Assembly: GCA_964035795.1 (NCBI GenBank)
Contig: OZ038320.1
Location: 20,044,589 to 20,108,588 of the forward strand
Reading direction: 5' to 3'
Length of the DNA: 64,000 nt
From: Pterobdella sp. o SKG-2022
Taxonomy: Eukaryota > Annelida > Clitellata > Hirudinida > Piscicolidae
Below, piece after piece: positions 21,722 to 33,142 of the stretch. The position numbers and the translations under genes were made by a program. Within the stretch, counting starts at the first letter, position 1, and every line of letters starts with the position of its first letter. The notes beneath the pieces were generated by a model, which ran no database searches, had not been told where the DNA came from, and saw nothing but the letters and a program-made list of their open reading frames with translations.

Positions 21722-22795
21722 CTAATTCAAATTTTTTCTCACGTATCCCTTAAAATGTTTTTTGTCGGTAATATTTGAATTTGCTAGTGATTCTAATTCT
21801 CTAAGTGTTATGGTGACTTCTTAGCATTCACAACCTTCTTCTCTCATATCTTGTACATATGGTGTTTTTTCTTCTAACATTTTGATGATGTGAGCTGAAC
21901 TTTAGTTATCAAATTCACAACTGGAAAATTCAACATTTTATTTCAAGTTTGCTACCAGCAAGCTATAAACTAGAATTTCAACAATATTTTAGGTCGAATT
22001 ATAAAAGCGTTTTAGCACATTTATTAAGCAAAAAACAGCTATAATTTTCGATAAGTTTAGTCTCATCATAAAACATTAGCAAAAAAGTTCATTTAGTAGC
22101 TATGGCTATAAAGCAACTTAAACAAAGACTATAAGTATGAATATTTTTTTTCAATGATTACATCTCAATGTTAGTTTGTGATTTCAAAGAAGATATTTTT
22201 TTGGTGATGTAGAGAAATAAGTCTCTATGCTTTCCCTGTTCTGCCCTTCCAAGGTTTTTGTTGTCAATTTCTTTAAGTTTCATAAGTAATGGATTCCAGG
22301 CATTTGTATAAACCTGCAACTGCTTATCATTGAGACTTTTTTTTACTGAATTATTTTTCCTTATCTCTAAGCTCTCCCGTATTGAAAATTTCATTTTAAA
22401 AAGAGCTATAGCTTGTTGTTCTTTCAGTTTTATATTGCCAGTATTCATAATCAAGATGGTGTCCACTTTCAAGTCAACTCTATATGACTTGTTGATGACG
22501 TTCATCCTTTCATAGGTTCAATTCATCTGTTTAACTTTTCAACTTGGGGCTTGTCTCATTTGAAGATAGGAGGTAGCGATTTTGGCCGTTTCAAAATGAA
22601 CTTTGATATTTTTCTGATTTGCTTTTGTTTTTTTTTTCAAGTCACCCCCTCATTTGACTGTATTCCTCAATGATAATAACATAGTTGTGATAAATTAATT
22701 TCAATTTATTAAGTAACGTTTTCAAATCTTCGAAGATAAACCTTTTCAAGATTACTGTTTTTTTAATATTCTTCCACATGGACGACCTCGCCATA
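21722..22795 (-). pseudogene. Decayed coding locus of unknown identity
   Basis: Read on the minus strand, coding-looking blocks follow one another with a few lesions. They are MARSSMWKNIKKTVILKRF (about 22790-22640), then after a poly-A run KVHFETAKIATSYLQMRQAP, then the 115-codon frame from ATG 22505 to 22158 (containing NAWNPLLMKLKEIDNKNLGR and EQGKHRDLFLYITKKISS), then HIIKMLEEKTPYVQDMREEG and EVTITLRELESLAN to TAG at 21722. The interruptions before the 115-codon frame are all TGA; a TAA lies at 21821-21823. A phase-consistent intron could join the 115-codon frame (donor GTAATC near 22155) to the last block (acceptor before 21899). I do not recognise the protein. A dead gene or a dead transposon-encoded protein are both possible. 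Confidence 0.35.
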
Positions 22796-23788
22796 GTAGC
22801 CAACACCTCTCATTCAAGTCTATTCTTCAAACAGCTAAATATGCTGTAGAAAAGCAAACAAAAATTTTTTAAAAATTATAAGTATATTTAAAGAAATACA
22901 TTTTCCAACTTTTCAATAAATGTGCAAATTTTTTCAACTTACACACATCAGGCGTGCTCAAAACCCAAAATCTAACTAGAACAGCAACTTCCCTACAACC
23001 TCATATCTAAACATTTAGAATAACCTTTTTTGCCGCCAAAATCAAAAAATAGACAAATGGAAAAAATGCCAAAATGTATAACAGCAAACAAATCGGGGCT
23101 ACCAGAAGTAAAGGGTGATATTACTTTTTGTTACGATTGAATAACCCAACGTCAATTATGCGCCTTTAGGTCAACTTTTTTCAACACCCTCTACAAGATT
23201 TTAAAGTTTGAAGCTTACTAGCTCAACATAGAATAAACAATAGCTAGTTGAAAAATGACTTGAACAATTGCAAAGAACTTGTCACGTCTGAGGTTCAAAA
23301 ACGTTTTAAAACGTTTAGATGGGTTCAGAACAATAACAAAATATCTAAAAACTTGAACTTCTGAAAAAGCCTTAAATCTCTTACCATCCTGGATACAGAG
23401 GGGTTAGCAAACTTTTAAGGTCAGCATTTAAAAAAAAAAAGAAACTGATTGATTACTTGAAAACTCATCATAAATTGGAAAAGTGAAGAAAAAACCAACT
23501 AGACCGATATATACAGATGGCACCAAAAGACTATATAGACATCATTGCTATCTTTGTTTGTCTACATAATTCAATGATCCACAACTTTGACTCTACTAGT
23601 ACAAGAAACTAATTTTTTTGTAATGAAAAAAAATAAAAACCTAACAAAAATTCTATAACTTGTTTTGACCAACTACAACCCATTGAGAGAGAGAATCATC
23701 AGAAAATCATTAATTCAACGGACCTAAAAGTTTCAACCCCTTCAAAACAAAAATGGCAGTCAAAATTTTAATTTCTCAGCAAACTTAC

Positions 23789-23858
23789 ACACATTTGAAT
23801 GTCATTGGGTGTCACAGCTGTTGCGTCATAAGGTGCAATGCAGCATGCGACTAAGAAC
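23789..23858 (-). CDS. Isolated 70-base exon candidate
   Basis: On the minus strand TTTATTTTTAG precedes and GTAAGTTT follows a 70-base stretch. Only one frame is open: one leading base and 23 codons ending exactly on a codon boundary (LVACCIAPYDATAVTPNDIQ is its core). Splice signals are good and the composition is less AT-rich than the flanks. I do not recognise the protein and found no certain partner exon. A fragment of a repeat is the alternative. Confidence 0.25.
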
Positions 23859-25886
23859 CTAAAAATAAATTCACCATCTTACACTATGAAAGTTAAAAAA
23901 TTCGTCATTCTGTACGCTATCAAAAATGTGAAATCTTTTATAAAAATCTTGTTGGTTCTATAAAACCAGTGAAGAAAATTTTTCATTTTTTGACATAACC
24001 GGTGGAGAAAAGCGGGGAAGAAATTGCCATCACTCGGACTGAAAGACTGGTTGCAAAAAATTTAAAACATAATTGATAGTGTTTTGCTGTTTTTCACTAA
24101 ATTTGAGATATTTTTTACCCCATCCACGCTACATCTATTCTGCATTCAAAATTTATTTCAAATCTAGCAGTCAAAATAAATATTTTAAAAATAGAAATGT
24201 TATTTCTTTGATGCTTCACTTTGATTCAAAAATTGTATTTTTTCCATTTTACTCTATATAATAATATGATTACATTTAGGCAATATCATATAGTTTCTTC
24301 AAAATTTGAAAAAATTCGAAAAACAAATTTATTCAAGAAAAACCAGATAAGCTTTTCAATAATTTAAACTTTATCATAGTTCAATAATAATTTTTATAAA
24401 TGCAATTTTTTTGTTTAGAATTAGGTTTAAACTGAAAAATCTTCTATACAACCATTTATTACTTATCGCATAAGAATGACATTGTTACCAGTACAACCAC
24501 AAGGTTGACATCTATGTCAAATTATTTTCAGCTTTCGATCATCGGTGAAGTTAGAGTAATATTTGTAAGAGAAAGGCTCCAGGTGGTACAAAAAGTTCAC
24601 ATGCTTCTTTCTTTCGCATGTTGACCGATGCTACCAAGTTTGAATTTATTTAATTGTCTGTGTTGATGCACTTTTTTTGTATAATAAAGAATTTAGCCAC
24701 ATTGAGTCACAAGTTCTGAAATGGTTGATAAGTGCTTGGTATTCTATATGTTGTGATTGTTATTTGCAAAAAAACTATATCTGTTGTAGAAGATTTTTAA
24801 ATCTGTTTCTCAATTGCTGAAATCAGTGGAATCAGCTGAAGTTTAATAGAACAGTTTGAGTTTTTCCGAATATTTGCGGTACATAATTTTTGAGAGACTT
24901 TTTCACAAAAAGATTGGTTAATAATTGATTTTTTTTTCATAAATTATGAAATAATCTTGAAATATTTTGTCGTTAACTTTCCTGAAACCCATGTCTACTG
25001 CGGTGAGTCATTTTAGACTTTTGACCTCTGCAGCTTTTAGCTTGACTAATCGTGAAGTTTGAAAAATCATTTAATTTTCTTAGATTTGCTATCAACTTCT
25101 TTTTTCATATGATATTTCTGGAAGCATTTAGCGTTGGCTTAGTGAAGGTTCTCACATTTTAGTTTTCTCTCTACATTCATTGCCAAATATCCAACTTTCT
25201 TTTCTTGATAAGTTTTTTCGGTTTTTTATCTTACATTTTAACTATTCTGACATACTTACCCTTGCTTTCAATTAACATGTTATTTTATCTATGGTTTTCT
25301 TTACCGTCCAATAAAATTGCATCGTCATACCCACTGCTCCCAGGATATTGCATCTTCATTGCGTCATTCTCAAGAGCTCATTTGTTGTGTATGAAGTTGT
25401 TTCTATTACTTTTCGTTTTATTCTATTTCTAATATTTTTAACAGCATGATCAATTTTTTTGTTTAAAATAACTTTTTTTTACTCGTTTTATTCCATTTTA
25501 TAAATTTATTTTTTCATTTTTATTTTTAGATTATAAATTAGAAAAAACCGATCAGGTAATTATTAATAATCATGTTTTCAAATCTTTTATTATGAATAAT
25601 GATGGTGAAAGTGTAATTTATATATAGCAATAGGAGTTATTCAGAGTAGCTTGCATTAAGTTTATATTTTTATACGGATATAAAAAAATTTTTAATTTGA
25701 ATTTTTACATAAACATTGATTAGTTTCATTATGTTTATATTTTTCATTTTCAAACTTTTATGTGAGAATACGTTTCAATAGATCGTTGATAGTTATGGGA
25801 TTTGGACTTTTTGAATGTACATCCTAGCTTTTTTAAAGAGAATTGTTCATCTTTTTCTAACTTTAAAATAATAAAATAAAATTTTC

Positions 25887-26051
25887 TTAATCTTTATCAT
25901 CATTTTCATATTCATCTTCATCCTTACACTGAAATATTTTTATTAATTCTCGCATTTTTTCAGTTATAAATTTTGCCTTATTGAAATTTGACAAGTATTT
26001 CAAAGTATAAATGATAAAAAATTGAATATTGTTTGATTGTCAAGGGCATGC
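25887..26051 (-). CDS. Possible terminal exon with acidic tail
   Basis: On the minus strand an open frame of about 54 codons ends with the acidic tail CKDEDEYENDDKD and TAA at 25889-25887. It includes ATG at 25955 and a region reading NKAKFITEKMRELIKIFQ. TTTCAG precedes the acidic tail and could instead be a splice acceptor. On the plus strand the tail corresponds to a TCATCT-like simple-sequence tract, so a microsatellite that happens to be open is a real alternative. Confidence 0.2.
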
Positions 26052-26134
26052 ATTTTTTTGTTAGTCTAGATCACTTTATCAAGTAATTTTTACACACATA
26101 TAAACAATGCACAAAAGTGAAACATAAAATCTTA

Positions 26135-26870
26135 ACCACACACCTACCTACCTCTGCCGGCGCCAGCCTGGACTAAGCATATTACGTTTATATAATTAAT
26201 TTATTTAAAGGTTTGCAAAAATTACAAAAAATTAATGAGGGAAATATCAATAAAGTTTCAAGGATCTTCCCTTTCCGGTGTGCGGCATTTTTCCATCTTC
26301 CACAGGAATCTGTCTCGTGCCAGCTCATCCGCTTCTTCGATGTTCAAATTGTGGAATTTCAAATTTTCCTGTTTTCTCATTTCTCTTATTTATGCCTTCA
26401 ATTGTTGTGGCTTTAGCTGGTACTTGATCATTCATGCGTAAGATATGTTCCAGCAGTTGCCAGCGTGTTTTGTTGACCACTTGCGACGCTGGTTCGACGA
26501 ACTGAATTACTTCATTTTTCATAACTCTCGGCCAACGTATACCACACGCGTACCAAAAAATTTTTCTGTTGAAGCCATCAATTGATTGGCAATTTCTTTA
26601 TTCATCGCCCAAGTGACACATCTAGACAGCATGATGCTTTGAATGTATGTCTTGTAAATTTTTAGCTTTTTGCTTCTCAAAATGCTGGAACTCTATATTT
26701 TTAGAGTTTGGTCATAACCAAAACTTCCAATGCTCTTTTTTTCTACCATTCTTTCTTAGTATCAAGAATCATCCCAAGTTTTTTGCATATTTTCCAGTTT
26801 CCATCTTCACCAATTTCAATTGTTTCCGTTAAGAATGGGTCATTTTTATGTAGCTTTCGTGAGTGAAACG
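26135..26870 (-). mobile_element. Decayed 3' end of a non-LTR retrotransposon
   Basis: On the minus strand, fragments of the C-terminal region of a LINE polyprotein can be read across frameshifts and stops: DGNWKICKKLGMILDTKKEW, then LKIYKTYIQSIMLSRCVTWA and MNKEIANQLM, then RWQLLEHILRMNDQVPAKAT. The order 'LG..L(D)', 'KIYKTYIQSIML...WA', 'RW..LGHILRM' is the usual tail of RTE-like and related LINE polyproteins, downstream of the reverse transcriptase. At its 3' side (about 26140-26185 on the plus strand) the sequence is GC-rich and ends in GTAGGTAGGT-type simple repeat on the minus strand. Only this 3' part, about 0.7 kb, is present. Confidence 0.7.
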
Positions 26871-29800
26871 AAATAAATCAACTTGTTTGAAGAAATCTTG
26901 CAAAAATGGAACGTTTATATAAACATCAATTAATTAATTATAAAACATAAATTATATACACTCATCAACACAATATTTAATATTTATTTTTCTTTGATTT
27001 CGTTTGTCTTATTCAAAACTTTACATAATTGAAGGTTATTTAATAAAGAGTTTACATGCTTCCATGCTTCAATGTTTTGTCTTTGTAAGCATCACTTGAT
27101 AATGTAAGTTAGACAAGAAAATTTCCAGTTTTAACAAATAACGTTGAATTTTTACCATTTTTATTTTAATAAGGTCCGTGAAAATATGAAAACAAAACTC
27201 GTTGAATAAGTTTGCTTCAAATACCCTACACCACTTTATTGTGGTAGACGCTGGTATTAATATGCGTATTTCAAAAGGATTTCAGCATCGTTTAATGCCT
27301 CATTTATAAATTTTCTTTTTTTTAAATATTTAAGTTCACTTGAAGTGATGACTTCAAAATATAGACTGATGTTTTAATATCTAGAAGCATCGTATCTATC
27401 ATATGTTTAAATACTGGGTAAATAAAACCTCGAAAATATGAAAAAGCCACTTACATTAATTTTGTAAAGCAGTTAGATTGTCAAAGTTTTAAGATAAAGT
27501 TAATGTTATCCAACATTATAGTTTTTCTCATGAATAGAAGCATCATAACTTTTTATTTTCTTGTTTATGATGAATTGTTGGGGATAAAAGTTTTGATAAG
27601 TTTAAACGTGGGTAGAAATATTAACTCCGGCAGTCGATTGGATAAGTTGAATGTGCAGAAATAGAGCTTTTGAGGCAAAATGATAATGAATTAAAATTTT
27701 TTATTATGAACAAAATCAAAAAAACTTCCAATTAAAATTATAGAAACAGAATTTTATGAATAAATAAAGTTAAAAGAAAATTTCAAGCATTTTATAAGCA
27801 ATTATGTTTAGGAAAAGAACCAATGACCCTAGAACAAAGGTACAATGTTTTATTAACTACAATAAAAATAAGTTCTTTTATTAAGCATGAATTTATTATA
27901 TCTTAACCCATATGAGTGAAAAATTTTGTTTGATTAAGATTATAAAAGCCCTTAGAGAACAAATAAGACGCATAATAAAAGCGAATCTCAGCGTAAAAAT
28001 TAATAGGAGGACAAAATGAAAACTAAAACAAAACAATGCAGTCTTTCTGAGCAATACAAAAAGTCTTCTAAACATACTATAATAAATATTCTCATACAAT
28101 AGACAAAGTTAACAGTTTGTATTTTATAGTAGGCATTTGAGATCTAAAATATATCTAAATTGAGATCGTAAAAAAGATTCTATTTGATAACTCTGTTTCG
28201 AAACTTTTCGCGAAAATAACTTGAATTTTAGTTTATGAATAAAAAACGACTACAAGCCAAAACCAAGCCAAAAGACCATAAAGTCCAAAAAATTTTAAGG
28301 ATTTGTACGAAGCTGTCCAAAAACCTAAAAGCTTGCAATTATCTTTTTATATAAATTTCTAGGAAAGAATTTGATATTTTAAATAAAAAGTTTACAGTCA
28401 TTTATCGTTTGTATTATTTCAATCTTTGTATAAGTGTATTTGAAGACGTAATTCTATGTTCGCGAGAGTACTTGCAGTAAAAACTTTTGTCTTGAAGACT
28501 TTTCAGGGCAAACAATAAAATATAAATTGGCAATAAAATGAGCTTTCAGTTCCTAATTAAATTAATCAACAATTTTTTTCAAGCTTTTTTCCCATCAAGT
28601 TATATTGGAAAAAATTATTACACTTCTTATAAACGAATTTGCGTGGCAAGCCACAGATGTTAATTGAAATGTTTTATCATAAAATACTGATGAATTTGTA
28701 CTCAATGCTAGCATATTTGATGAAAAGGATAAACCATTATTGTAAGTGGTATTTGAAATAATAATAACTATGAACTTAGAGGACTAATTTTGAAGCAAAC
28801 GGAACTGAAAATATGAACATAAATTCAAATTTAGCTTTCAAGTGGAGAAAGATTAGTAACTTAATGCATGAGTTGCAAACAAAGATCAGCACTGACTCAA
28901 AATGTGTTGTGAAGTATTTCCTTTCTCATTCAATCATTCATTGCTGCTTTGTTATATATGGATTGCAATCAGTTAATTTAGGATTTTAACTCTATCAACA
29001 GATCAAAACCGTCTTTATTTTGCAGGCTTTTTAACCAACAGCTAATTTCATAATTTAACTATTTTTATTTCAATTCACATTTAATTAACTGTCACGTGGT
29101 TGTTACCAAAGAAAATTTTACATGTTTAGCAGGTATTTTGATGCTTCCAAGTTAAAAGTTGGTTTTTGAAACCACTGTTGTAACATGAAAATATTTTTAT
29201 AATTACTGCTTTCAATAATTCTCCTTTAATGCTTTTGAACAGAAGAATTTAAAATCTTTTGCTTTAAAACTATTTCAGTTTTATTTTTTAAATTATATAT
29301 TAATTGGTGAATAAATAACTTAAAAATTTTTTTTTAAATTTCACTGGAGACATGCAACTTTTATTTCACATGGATTCCAGAAACTCCATTTGAACTTCAT
29401 CCTTTAATCTTTTTCCAACATTTCCTGAAGAATCCTCGTGATAGATTTTTCATTCAAATGTGAATAAAAATTTATTAAATTTTAATTTTAAAACATCAGT
29501 GTTTATTTACAAAATAAATTTTGAAGTTTTCGTGCAATAATAAACCAGAACGAATAAAGTTTCATTAAATTTTTCAAAGTTTAAAAAACATAAGGCATAA
29601 AAAAGATGTTACAAAATCTATGCTGGGTTTGAGGGCAGTAAACAACGCACACGGATTTGCAAGATTTCGTACCTGGCATATCACGTAGGAGGCCAATATT
29701 TAAATTGATAAGCTTCCCTTTGAAGTTATTGTAAAGTGTCTATAAAAAATTGTTTATAAAAACGACTTACGAAATTTAAATTTTTGGCAAAATTGATTAA

Positions 29801-30109
29801 AAATTCTTATAACGCAAAAATGGCTTGGCGATTCTATCATGCAAAATTCTGGGCTGTGGGCTTTGACCAGATTTGAATGAACAAATTTTTCAAGATTGAA
29901 ACTTCCAAAGTAAACGATAGTGAAAGTAATTAATTTTTCACAATTATCATTGAACATTTTCTAACGAATAAGAAACCATCAAGGAAAAAGAAAATTTAGT
30001 AAATTAATTATCAGAGATAAATAAAGGTAACTCGACAAAAAATACATTTCATGAAAGAGCTTCTCAGCTGAAAAATTTTAAATAACGATAAAATATAATT
30101 TGAATATTT

Positions 30110-30370
30110 GAAATGATTGAACGATTGAATGATGGATGTTTTGATGGAAGGTATGATCATGGGTTGATGTATAGTTAGTGGAATCTAGAATGGATTAATG
30201 AATATTTAAAAAGATAAATACGTAGATGATAAAATAGTTAAATAGGAACAAGTAGCATTAAAAATGAATGAAAGAAAACTTACGAATATAAAATGTTTAA
30301 TTAATGAAAATTGATGCCTTAATAAACGTATGCAAAGTTATATAGATGGATGAAAAGATTACGGGATAAA
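30110..30370. repeat. Degenerate GATG/TGAA simple-repeat zone
   Basis: Short words such as GATTGAATGATGGATG, TTGATGG, GATGGATG and AATGAATGAAAG recur through this stretch without a fixed period. It looks like an old, mutated tetranucleotide microsatellite. Confidence 0.4.
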
Positions 30371-33064
30371 TATTTAAAAAGCAAATTGATGTTACTTCTG
30401 AAAAATAAACTAAAAGTTTAAATCTTTGAAAATTCAGCGTGTTTTCATGAAACTATGAAAAGGGTATAGAATTTTCAAAATACTTTGAAAATAGATTGCT
30501 TTGCTTATACTTTAAGAATTTATCAATTTTAATATAAAGTTTCTACAATAATAAGAAATAATTATTTTATAAATGGAAGTTCCATAAAATTCAATATGAA
30601 AGCTTCGTAAACATCTTTATTTTTTCAAAGTTGCTTCATAATGATAAAATATGTAATTAAACGAACATGCTTGACGGAATGTAGAACTGCTTTCCATTGT
30701 GCTTTTATTTATTGTGCTGTTGACTTTTCAAATGAAACTGTTTTTTTAAATGAAGAGATATAAGAGGGTTCACTTGAAAATGTGAAAATTGATTTTATAA
30801 CTTATATAAATTTAAACTGGAAATTTACCCATAAACTTCTCTGGGGATATAAAAGAAAAAAGAAATTTATTTAAGCTTTCTAAGAGTTTCCAAACACATA
30901 TATTTGAAGCATCAAGCTGAAAACAAAATTAACTTGGAAAATTTGTTTATCAAAAATAGATGGCTGAAACTTTGAAAAATCTAGAAGCAAAACACAACAT
31001 TAACTTTTTATCCTTATTAATCACAATCTTGGCACAAGATAGAGGGTGCAATTATGCACCTCACTAGAATCATTTTTTACTTTGGCATAACCATCACCAT
31101 TATAGTTTTTTAAATTAAAAACATATATTTTTTTTATAAATTTTTAAATTTAAATTACTGAATTTTTTTTAGAAAATAGTTTTTAAAACTTTCAAATCTT
31201 CAGAGAATTTTTGTGGAAAAGATTGAGAAAATAATTATGTTTTATTAAGCTGACTTTCAAAACAGATAAAAGAACTTGTCTACCGATAAATCTGTACTCT
31301 CAATTATGAAAATAAAATAGTTTGACCAATAAAATAGTTAAAATGAGAAAATAATAATATGGCGAAGAACAATCATTAAATTTTGCCAATTAAGTTGGCA
31401 TAAAAAAAACTCAATGTAAGAAGCTTATTTGCTCTAGAGAATGTCTCAAATTTTAAAACAGAATTATTATGTTCAAAAATCTTCTATATGAAGTTTTTAA
31501 AATAATTTTCTATTGAAAACAGAAATCGCATAGTTCAAATATAGCCGGAAACAAAGGTATCAAAAGATCTCTGTATATTTCTAATAAATTTTATATAGCT
31601 AAACTTACGAATTATCTTTTCTTAAAAAATAAGGGTTTATTGTTGAAGTTTTTAAACATTGTTAACAAGAATTTTTTAAGCAAAAACATGATTTTTGTCT
31701 TTATATACAGGTTTTATCTTTGTGAATTCAATGCGATTGTCTAATAAAGCATCTCTCCGCAAAGATTGAATATTTATACAATCGTATTTCAACTCTTCAT
31801 GACGTATGACGTTAATTTCAAATATTTTACACAGATTTATAATTTCTATACATTTCTATTTGTAACTTCCAAATGTGGTTTTTACAAAACGTTAATAGTT
31901 ATGTTTTTTTACATTTCAATGCTTCTAATATCTTATGTCTCATTCACATTGCACCAAAACTGTTACCGGTGCGTCAAACTTATCGATAAAAATGTTTTAA
32001 AAGTATATTCCAAAAATTTTATGCTCCAAAATTATCTTTGAACTTGATTTTCAATGCTAGAGAACATTTACCAATAAATCTAATAAGAATAATTTGGAAA
32101 TTTTTCATAAATCATTTTTAAAATTCAAAAATGATTTTTTTAATAAATATGAATAACTATATAAAGTTAACTTAGATTTGAAATTTTTAAAAACTTCCTT
32201 TTTAAAACATAATTTATTTTTTCAGAATTTAACACGCAAGTTCTTATTTTTTAAATAACTAAAACATTTGAAACGAAATACTAAATCTCATATTTAGTTT
32301 CAAAAAATAAGTGTTTCAAAAGGCTTGAAACTATTCTATTAAAATAAATTAAAACAATGAATATTTCATCAAACTGATCACAAACAACAACACAGAGGGA
32401 TTTAGCTGAAAAGTATCAAGTTTCTCATGCCACTTCATATTATTATTACTAAGTATCTTTAAAAACTAGCATTAAACTATTTGTTCTATAATTAATTTTT
32501 ATCTTTTCATCAAGTTCTCTTTTGAAAGATTCATTTCGACAAAATTGTGACATAATTGCTTTGCAAAATGGCCAACACTATAATAATTGAGATTTTTAAA
32601 AAATTTTCAAATGGTAAATAATATTATTTTCAATCTATCAGCTAGATTTTAGAATTGAAAATGCATTTGAAAATTTCTTTCATGGAAGTTTTTTGTTTAT
32701 AAAAATGATGGCAAAAGTTCATCAAATAAGTTTCTGTGCCAAAGATTTTTGAGAAATTAATAAACGTAATGTTTTTATAAAAAAATAGAATGAGAAAAAA
32801 TGGAACTTAGCAAAAAAATTAATGAAAAAATTTTTAGTTTTTCAGATTATTTTAAAAATAGAAAAGAATTTGGGGAAGATAATTTTGTATGATAGTTTTT
32901 TTAGCATTAACTGTTGTAATAAGGATAAAACATGTAAAACATTTTAGATAAATCGAGAAAGAATTAAACATTGAAAATGATAATGCTCACAAAAATTAGA
33001 ATAAAACTTTCAACTAAATAGACTAAAGAAAATAATATTTGGGCATGAAAAACTAAATAAAAAA

Positions 33065-33142
33065 ATGAAGACAGTAATAGGACTGGCGTTGTTGCTACAG
33101 TTTAATGACTACTGTTCAGCCTTCCTCGGGGCTCGTGAATGA
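33065..33142 (+). other. GC-rich patch with a 25-codon signal-peptide-like frame, or a repeat relic
   Basis: ATG at 33065 opens a 25-codon frame, MKTVIGLALLLQFNDYCSAF and five more residues, ending at TGA 33140-33142. The start resembles a signal peptide but the frame is too short to judge. The patch is far richer in G+C than its surroundings, which is more typical of an eroded mobile element. A related word pair, TACAGTTTAATGACT here and TGTAGTTTAACGACT near 58365, may mark the same old repeat. Confidence 0.25.

Noticed and set aside
22765..22845. Plus-strand peptide FHMDDLAIVANTSHS resembling the catalytic block of a reverse transcriptase
   Set aside because: Only about 25 codons, no other RT block nearby, and it overlaps the better-supported minus-strand decayed coding locus.
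24532..24564. 33-base microexon candidate between TTATTTTCAG and GTAAGA on the plus strand
   Set aside because: Good signals but too short to judge and no neighbouring exon on that strand.
25205..25432. 75-codon hydrophobic plus-strand frame
   Set aside because: Phe/Leu/Tyr-rich composition expected from T-rich DNA, with a start inside the T-rich tract and no motif.
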